Origin: Antedon mediterranea
Taxonomy: Eukaryota > Echinodermata > Crinoidea > Comatulida > Antedonidae
NCBI RefSeq assembly: GCF_964355755.1
Contig: NC_092673.1
Location: 28,837,001-28,897,000, forward strand
Direction of reading: 5' to 3'
Length of the DNA stretch: 60,000 nucleotides
The translations under genes were made by a program, and so were the position numbers. Positions 1 through 10,200 of this stretch are shown in pieces; positions within the stretch are counted from its first letter, which is position 1, and every line of letters starts with the position of its first letter. The notes beneath the pieces are model-generated. The model was not told where the DNA came from, made no database searches, and saw only the letters and a program-made list of their open reading frames with translations.

Positions 1-648
1 TGTAGAAGTCTTTATTTGTAACATTAATGTACAAAGTCCTGTACACAGAATATAAGATAGCTAATCAAATAGTATTCAGCTTTAATCCTATTTTCTTTTA
101 CTACTATTTATTTATTATCTGTGAAGCACCATGATCTAATAACCCACAGAGACAATTTAATTTTAACATCAATAGTTTTCATAAATTTTGACACAAATTT
201 AGAAAATAAAAAACCCCTTTATATTAATAATCATGTATATCAACAATGTTTTACGAGGGTGGTCCATCCAGCCGAAGCTGATCATAAGGGACCCTGAAAA
301 AACCTACAACACAACTATTTCATTCAAATTTTATATATAAATTTGTGTTTTGTTTCGATATAACTTCTTTTTGACATTCTTCTGACCATGAAGGACTAAT
401 AATTCTTCCTCCATGTTCTGATCAAATTATAACAATGTCCAATAATGTTTATAAACTATTACAATTATTGCATTATAATTATATATATATATATGTATGA
501 TATATCCAACAAATAAATCAATATGATAATATTAAAACAAGCACAAATAGTCATCTCTCATAAATTATAAAGTTAATTACATTAGTGAAGTTTAGTTGCT
601 AACATGCTAGCCTTCCAAGGTCCAGACTGTTTCTACTCTCCACTCCCT

Positions 649-769
649 AAAGGCCAATTTACACAGACGAGCGGTAACGGTAATAAAAATATAGAATCTA
701 TGTTATTCCTTATGTCTGTTTACACACATTTTCAGCTTACCGTTATTGTCTGTGTAATTGGCCTTTAAG
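649..769. mobile_element. MITE family 2, copy 1
   Basis: The ends are inverted: AGGCCAATTTACACAGAC at the left and GTCTGTGTAATTGGCCT at the right, followed inward by GCGGTAACGGTAA and TTACCGTTA. About 120 bp. A second, longer copy lies at 54651-54831. No coding capacity. Confidence 0.75.
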
Positions 770-902
770 CTCTGTCTAAACTATCAAAATGTGATGTGCC
801 CATATATGGACATGATGATGTCATATCACTAGCATATTTAATCATATCACTACCATATTTTGGCACATCAAACTAGTTTGATAGTGTAAACAGAGCTTAA
901 GC
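767..902. mobile_element. MITE family 1, copy 1
   Basis: The TIR AAGCTCTGTCTAAACTATC is matched by GATAGTGTAAACAGAGCTTA. The interior carries the family's ATGTGCCCATATATGGACATGATG and CATATCACTA motifs. It abuts the family 2 element directly, sharing the TTAA at the join. Confidence 0.85.
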
Positions 903-1237
903 CTTAATTGAGACCTAATTTATAAACATGATATAACATTCTGCAAATTGGAGAGTTGTTTTAAAAATATAAACATTTCTGAATACACTATTTTTGAATG
1001 TGAAATGCATGGCAATGACTGGATTGAATAACCATCGTAAAAAACAATTTGTACAATTCATTTGGGAAGCATTTCTACTCCTCTCGGCCATATTCACCTT
1101 ATATTGAGCAATAACTCACCTAAACTCTCTAACTCACAACATAAAATAAGTACAGATGAGTAAACTATCACATGACCTTGCAATAACTGTTCTGACCCAA
1201 AAATTAACATCCACTGTTCCAGGTAATGAATGTTAAT

Positions 1238-4200
1238 CTATCGTGGCCTCGTTGGAACTGCTGGGACACCTTTATTATCAGGGCGTCTGAAATGAACATG
1301 AAATAAAATAAATACAATATTATTATTAAAATTGTTATTATGTTCTTCAAGAGAAGAAATTTAAGTTAATAGTTTTAGTTAGGATCGTGTACAGTTAGAT
1401 TAAGACACAACTTTGCGCTGATTTTACTAGCCGCATTGTGGAAGTATGTTTTCGTACATGTTTGATCCAAAAAATGACCGGGGTAATAATGTGCAGCGCA
1501 TTGAGAGCTTGCTTATATGCGCTATATAAGAATGAACTATTATTATATTATTATTACAGTAATGTAAGTGTTTGCCTACCTTGGTACTCCTGGGGCTGGT
1601 CTGTTTGGTAAATCTGGTCTAGCTGGAACACTCCGTGGTGCAGCATGTGCAGTAGGCCTAGGGGGAGGTTTTCTACCTTGTGGAGGTCCAGTAGAAGCAC
1701 TGGAAAAGAGTTAAAGAGTTTATACATTACGACAGGTCTTTTAATTTAAACTTACTCTAGTAGCTAGATCAACTTTCGTATATGCAGTTTGAGGTTCACT
1801 AAAAGTACTTTTTGTTTAATATGTAACTATAAACTATTGATAAAATCTACAATTTTATTAGTCGGCATTTGTTGGCAATAAGTCAATAAATAAACCTACA
1901 ATTTATATATTTTGTGTCCTGATAAATTACACTTACCCGTTAGTAAATGGTTTAATGAGATTATCGTTATCGACTCGAGGCGGCATTGGTGTCGCTTTAG
2001 TCTTCATGCTGATATCGCCAATAATCTTGAGGGCGTCCTTTGTGGCATGGTACATCCGAATCATTTCTTCGCGACGATTGGCTTCATCTGCTGACTCCTC
2101 CATCAAGTCATTTTGATCAGCAGACGAATATAAGTAAGCTAGCAAGTCCGACTTAATAAATTCCTTTGTCTAGAAGATAAAATTGATTTTGTTTTTAAAA
2201 GAGGTACTATTTAACTAGCTATTGGTGAATGAATAATTAACTATTAGGGTGCATCAAGCACAATCTCTGTTGTGACACACTAATACCTTGTGGTACAGCC
2301 CTGGTACCTTGTGGTATAGCCCTGGTAGCTTGTGGTACAGCCCTGGTACTTTGTAGTATAGCCCTGGTATCTTGTGGTACAGCCCTGGTACCTTGTGGTA
2401 CAGCCCTGGTACATTGTGGTTTACCCCTAGTACCTTGTGGTACACCCCTGGTACATTGTGGTACAACCCTGGTACCTTGTGGTATAGCCTTGGTACATTG
2501 TGGTACAACCCTGGTACCTTGTCGTATAGCCTTGGTACCTTGTGATACAGCCTTGGTACCTTGTGGTACAGCCCTGATACCTTGTGGTATAGCCCTGGTT
2601 CAGTACCAAATTTCACCCTGACTGGGAGCTTTCTGTTCAGTTTTCTGCCCTTATCCTCCATAGTGTACTTTAACCAAGAACTCATTTACAGCTGAGAGTT
2701 GTTCTATCGGGAAGTGAACCCGGGTCTTTCTGTACGATAGCCAAGTGTCGTAACCACTCAGATACCGCAACTCCTTCTACAAACCATTATAAAATAAATT
2801 GCTTACGTCTTTGATCATAAGACACATGATTGTCTTCGGTACAATATCTCGGACCTGTTTACTGACAATTGCCGTGTACGAATCCACCAAGTTTCTGATA
2901 GTTTCAACTTGACGTTCCAGAACAGGATCGTTAGAATCTATATCATGTGCCTAAAAAAACAGTAAATACACTTGTAAAAGTCTTCTTCGAAAAAGATATT
3001 ATAGTATAAATATCCCCATTGGATTTTTTATACTACAGTATGTTGAATCCACCAAAATTGTGGTAAAGAATCATGTAAGGAAGCATATACATGTCCTTGC
3101 ATGAGTATAATAATTTAAGATGATGTAACTAGCTCTTAGGTCTAAAGCTCTGTCTACACTATCAAACTAGTTTGACAAACAAATGTGATGTGCCCATATA
3201 TGCCCATGATGATGTCATATCACTATCATATTTAGGCATATCACTATCATATTTGAGCATTTCATTACCATATTTGGGCAAATCACTACCATATTTGAGC
3301 ATATCACTACCATATTTGAGCACATCACACTTTTTTGTCAAACTTGTAACTTACAGGTATATGATCATCATCATCTTGGTTTCTCTCGGGGTAGACACCA
3401 GCTCGCAGGAAAGACGCCTTCCATCGATAACTAGCGTCCTCACTTTCACATGATAATTCAAGCTGTTTGTAATCTTTGTATACATTTCTATGGAAACAAA
3501 GAATTAACAAAATGAATAGGATATACTGTAAGCTTCTAACAGCAAGTCTAGGTTATAATATTCTTTGAATAGTTTTAAACTATTACCACACACAAGTGTT
3601 CAGTATTTCTGTATACTATGTTCACAGTGTTCGAAGAGGTGGAGTTAATATCCACTAACTTAACTTACCTGTGATCTGGATTGAAGAGAGCAAATGCATG
3701 TTTTTTGGACATGAAACCCTGTTCAACATCACGCAACATCAAACCTTCAAGAGGAAGATAAAATTTCTTCTCTTTCTCCTAAAATACACAATAAAATGAT
3801 TCTTCATACTATACTCAATTGTTTAAATATGACATCATCAATTTCTATGTTCTATGTTTTGAAAAAATACTGTGTGAATTATTCATCATCATTTTCAACA
3901 TCTTTTGATGACATCATACTTTTCTGTGTTCTGTGTTACTATGCATTATCATTTTTAACTTTCAGCAACTTTTGATGACATCATTATTTTTCTGTGCTTA
4001 GTGTTTAAACTGCTGTTTTCATCATCATTTCCAACGACTTTTGATGACATCATATTTTTCTGTGTAACAAGAATTGATGACATACCTCTTCATCTTTAAA
4101 CCACATGAAATTCTCAGCTGTCAACACAAACCAGTAGTCACGTGACCCTCCCTTCATGAAGCTAATATTGTGTAGACTCATCCATCCCTTAAATATTACC

Positions 4201-7200
4201 TAAAAAACATATATCAATATAGGAATGTAAACATCTTTTATACAGTCAACTCTCTCAATACTGGAAACTCTTCTAAAAACAACACTTTCTTGAGGTCTAA
4301 AATTTTGTTTACTGTTAAAAACACATATCTGAATTTCTTGAAAACCAGACATGTTAGGCTAAAAGCTCTTTCTACACTATCAAACTTTATGTGACAAAAA
4401 AATGTGATGTGCACATATATGGGCAGGATGATGTCATATCACTTCCATATTTGGGCATATCCCAATTATTTTGATAGTGTAGACAGAGCTTAAGAGTTGC
4501 CCATCATTTGATTTGTTGATTGTTTATAAAACAATTTAGATTCAATCACAAAACCAAACTAGATGAAACCTAAGACATTATTTCTATTCTTCTTTCCAAA
4601 CAAAAACAAACAATTGGAACAAAAACTGGAAAAGAATAATTAAAAAACATAACTTTGTGATGGTCATTTTTGGTTGTACACTTGGTTAAATGTCAATTTT
4701 AATGTTAAGAAAATATTAACCAAAAAAAAATAAATTTAATGTAACAATACGATACAACAGGAAACACTATTTATCATATTTTAACTTACAATATCATGAA
4801 CAACTTGTAAGTTTGTTGGATTCTTTTTGGGAAAAAAAACACAAGTCCATAATTGCAATAAAAAAGCAACCATACAACACTTGACAAAGTCTAATATAAT
4901 TATCAAGAAACACCACCATCAGCTAGATAATGACGGTGATGACGATATGATTCATTATTAATAACCGTTATTCAATTTGAAACGACTGCAAACTCAGTGG
5001 TCTAGCTGTATAACATAGACATACCGTAGACATAGATATACTTTACTGTCACATAATTATTATAAAATGTGAGACTCAGCTCCCCGTTACATTCGTAATA
5101 AAAACACCATATAAAAACAGGATAGAGCGGAGGTAGTACAGTACATGACATTTTAAAACATTCTGTAATTGGCCATGGCTGTTGTATGTATAATTGAAAT
5201 AAATAAAAAATTAAAAGTTAAAGGTCATTTCCACCCAAAAATGATTAAGGTCTGTTTAAAGTATTTTTTTAATCCGTGTCTATTTATAATTGTTATTTTA
5301 TATATTCACTCATAAGCCAGAATTGGCGGGTCTTGTATGACAAAACTGTGATTAAATAAATAAATAAAATAAAATAAAAAAATAATCCTTACTTGATTGC
5401 CAACACTCTTCTTTTCGCCTGTTCTACGATTAGCTTTATTCTGGGCACTATTCAAAACAAAAGTACATTGTTATCACCACAAAACAACATTCTCTAGTGA
5501 GTGAGATGGCGGGTTTTTAAGACAGTGGAACTTAATTAATTACATAACATCGATAAGGTTTCGATGCTCCATGGTTCTGGTGGTAGAAGTCTTCTCGGAT
5601 AAGGACTCTAAACTGTAGGTTCAGTGTACACATCTAGCTCATGTGCACTTTAAAGAAACTAGTACATCTTTTGAGATGAGTAGGGGGTTACTCTGGTGTA
5701 CTTGTACACACACAGCCACTGATCATATCTGGGCCCTCTGGAAGACCAGTCTTTGACTGAAGAGGTAGCCCAGTATAAATAAATAAATAATAACAAACTC
5801 TTAAACAGTACTATACAAAATTTATGTTTCTATTTCTTACTTGGCAAATCCAATGAAGTCTTCGTTATTTGTGTTCATATACGCCAACTGAACGTTAAAC
5901 AGAAGATGCACATGATCCTTAGTGCGCTGTTCACGCTCGCGTACATGCTGTGAGATTATTCGCTCTGTTTCTTCACGTAATCTTGGATACTGTGTCATCT
6001 GGAAAATAAAAATTTCAGAAAAAATAACAAGATTATGATAAATTAAAATAGTTGTTTTCAATTATATGAGTCTGTGCCAATTGTAAATCTTTTTTGAAAA
6101 ATTGTGTTGTATTTTTGTTTTCAATCTCTTCATATTTCCTCCTTTTCCGTAATGTTATCATCTGTTTATATATTACCATTTATTTTTTATACCTTTTCTC
6201 CACATTGTCTGATAATGTTGTTTAATTCTGAGATGACTAAATCGACACATTTAAGAGCAGGCTCTTTCAATCTTGATATCTGCTTCTTTGTGATGGCTTC
6301 AAATGCCATGTCTGGAGTAAACAACCCAACTCTCACACCAAGAGCATTCTTTATTGTGATACTGATCTCCCTTCTTAGTCTCCGCTCATCATATTCCATC
6401 TTCACAATCTCAAATGGAAATTGAACGTGGAATATTCGGTTGATCATGGCACCGGAAGATAATTCTGATGTGTCAACTTTGTCACCAGACCCAACAAGAA
6501 TTCTATCAAAGTTTTCACTAAACTGTTGTACCATCCTATATAACAAAAAAACCCATTATAAATATTTGTTTTCAATTGTTTGGAAGAAAGTCACAGGGAA
6601 TCTCAAAGATAGTAAGTGTTTGAAACCATAAAGAATCAGTTGTCAGTTGTTATCTCATCTGCATCCAACAATGGAAATTCGCCAATTTTATAATTTATTG
6701 TGCTTATAATTAAAAGTCTAATTTGAGGCTAAGGGAGTGGAGTTGAAAGAGTTATGAGTTACAACCCTGGCACTAGGTTAGGATTGAACCCTGGATCTTG
6801 GGATTGAAAGGCAAGCATGTTTACTACCAATCTACATGTCCACTACAGTTAATAATATATTATTATGATACGCACAACGCAAGCCCGCCGTAAGTAATTT
6901 TACCAATCATAATTCATGATCATTTTGGCATTTTTTTTATTGGCCAACTCACTTGTGTTGCACCTACATTGTTGTGTTGCATCCAAGTGTGATCAAGGCT
7001 TTAGTGACTTACATTAATAAAGCCTTTGTCTTTCTAGCAGGGTCGTCCGCACTAACATTCTTGTACTCTCCGACATCTTTCTCTAACAAGAGTAATTGGC
7101 CCTGGAGTTTGTTGCGAAGCTGAGGTATGGTGTCACATATATGGTTTGTTAGTTGCTGAAAAAAAATGTAAAAAATAAAGTAATGAAAAGGACCAAAATT

Positions 7201-10200
7201 CATTCATTTAAAGGTGAGCTTCTTTTACAGCTTTGTGAGAGGAATACTTTTGAATCTTCAAAACTTGAAACCTATGCAGAAAAGTACTGAACTGAACCTT
7301 TTGAACTGTGTTCTTTTTAAAAATTAGTTGAGCTTACTCAAGTCTTTATTCATATAAGTATGAAATATCTCTCATTTTCACTGCTGAGACGATCAAAGTA
7401 TATTGAACGAAACGTCGAGAAACTAAACAGTTTATTTCAGAACTATATATACGACGTGTACCGCAAACTTTATATCAACATTTGATTTCGCCATGCAAAC
7501 CTTCTAATAATATATCACTTCATTAGGTATGTAACGTACCTGGTTCAAGACTTTCTGTAAATAAGAAGTTCCCATCTTGCTCGCCAAGTGTCTGTATGAA
7601 TCATGGCTCAAGAAGAATTTTCTCTCAGCAGCTAAAGCTGCTTTGATGTCTTTCCTGCCATCAATGTCTTTCTGACTTCTGTTCACAACACCAACATACC
7701 CTAAAAATAAACCAGAACATGTTGTACTTTTCCGATTATAAATTGCATATTAGTACAGCGTATTTTATTAGTTGTTGTTCTGTATGTATGCACTGTTAGG
7801 TTTTGCTATTTGCTTGATATATGGAGTGCTTGCAACTGTACTGTAACTACTAAGTGTGTGTTGGACTACTCATCACGAGATTGTGGGTTCGAATCCAACG
7901 CTTGTCACATTGCTTTTTTCCAAGACACTTTACGTATGTTTGCCTCTCTCCACTCAGGTGTACAAGACACAACTTTGCACTGATTACTAGCTGCATTATA
8001 GGAGTATGTTTCCATACGTGTCTGTTCCAAAAATGACCAGGGAAATAATATGTACAGTTCTTAGAGGTTTTACAACATTAAGTGCTTTAAGAATCTTGAC
8101 CTTAATATGATGTCATTACAGTTAGAGGGTTAAATTGGTACAAAAAATACTACAACAGTGTACACTTTTGTACAGTGTGAGGTGTTTTGTATAAAAGATG
8201 TCATTCAGTTTATACCTCTTCGTAGTGGAAGCAGCCGATTTTCAAGAATAGCTCTGGCATCTGTTCCATCATCCATTAAGTCCAACTTTGTTATCACACC
8301 AATGGTACGTGCTCCTGCAAATACATAAAGAATAGTCTGTTACACTTCTTCTACATGTTACTGTAATAACTTGGTGGTTATTATTAAATAGAATGTAAGA
8401 CTCTTTCTGCCTTCTTTATTTCCTTGCCTGAACTAGAGTCTCGCCAGTGGCGGTTATACAATTACGCATATACGCCATGCTTACTATCATGGCAACCAGC
8501 TCATGTAGAAGTAAACAAATTAATATATGGATATCACACTTACAAATACATGTGTGTATTAATGATGAAAAATGTAAATAACGGAGGCTAAAAGAAAACG
8601 AATGAATGGATAGGTAAACAGAGGGAATGATGGATTATACAGTGAAAACATTTGCAGTAAAAACATATAGTTTTTGAAAATGTTTGTCATTAATGTAAAT
8701 CGTATCCTATAACCAGGAGTGAGAATAGTCTAAAGCTTAATATATTCTTCTTTAGAGTACTCCAAATGATTTATTTACTGATTTATTTTGTTGTTGCTTG
8801 TACATAGTTTTTAGTAAATTATAGTTACTAGATGGCACGCTCGCTTCGCTCGCGTACCATCTAGGTCGTGCCCACAGATGGTTCTCGAATACACAGTATT
8901 TCCAGCGAGAAAAAAATGGAGATTTCAAATGTACGTACCGCAGGACTATAATACATTGTCGTTTACAGAAACGAATAAATATACACAATGATTTATGTAG
9001 TCAACCAAAATTAGCACCCTGGGAATTACTTCCGAGAGAGAAACAAAATGAGTCAAATTTTTTTATTTGGACTCATTTAAACAAACCCAATTTGTATTTT
9101 GTATGTAACATTAAGGGTTGAGGGATGGGGGAAGAAGGTACAAAGAGGAAACATTTTAAAATATATTCTTATCCACTCAGTAACGAAATATTGTTTTTAA
9201 TGTTTTATAGGCCTATAAATAATATACCACTAAATACAGTAAAACATTTACGATTTAATACGGTACTTTGTTAAAACTCTCACTGTCATAGTCGATTGAA
9301 ATAGTAAAGTACATGTAACGATACACCACTACGACGTTTATATATTTTTAAATTATTAATTAATACAAACGTTGAGAAGCAACTGTCAGTAATAACGTTT
9401 ATTTATTTGTATATTATATGTTTATAATCTAACAGTAGGGCCTACCCACACTCACAGTAATAAAGTTTATTTGTATATATTTTTATATTACATCTAACAG
9501 TACCAACACTCACAGTAAGAAATTTGCGATTCAAATTGCGATCAAAAGTGGTTAATACCTTAACAGTATTGTACAGCATTGCAATACTATTATGTTTATT
9601 CTCCAAGGGGGCCCATAAATCTAAATCTATACCTCTATGGTTAAACCAAATAATTTGGAATGTTTATTTGTATATTATATGTTTATAATTTAACAGTAGG
9701 GCCTACCCACACTCACAGTAATAAAGTTTATTTGTATATATTTTTATATTACATCTAACAGTACCAACACTCACAGTAAGAAATTTGCGATTCAAATTGC
9801 GATCAAAGGTGGTTAATACCTTAACAGTATTTTACAGCATTGCAATACTATTTATGTTTATTCTCCAAGGGGGCCCATAAATCTAAATCTATACCTGTAT
9901 GGTTAAACCAAATAATTTGGAATGTTCCATTCATCACAAATCAATACATTTGTAAAAACGTATATTAAATGTATCAAAATAGTATTTTTTAAAGAAAATC
10001 GGCCTGTCTTCAACATTATGATGCTGTACTCGAACTGTTCAACCAGTTTTCAGCTATTAAAAACAATTATCGTAGGAGGAGATAGGAAAATGCGAAGCCT
10101 CCTCGCATTTTTGTGGCGGGTATTTTTCAAGATGGACATCCATTAGACAGTGTATACCACGATCGGAAAACACCCCTATTTGGGGCAAATCGTTGAACCT

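Larger units (their letters stand above)
1..1237 (-). other. Dynamin 3' UTR or downstream flank
   Basis: Downstream of the dynamin TAG (1240-1238). Minus-strand AATAAA candidates include the one read from TTTATT at 11-16, near the window edge, and others in the AT-rich first 130 bases, so the 3' end may lie at or beyond the window start. The stretch holds two adjacent MITEs (649-769 and 767-902). No other coding sequence was recognised. Confidence 0.5.

Noticed and set aside
2254-2685. 143-codon minus frame resembling a heptad-repeat protein
   Set aside because: Explained by the 21-bp array in a dynamin intron. Splicing of exons 14 and 15 is in phase without it.
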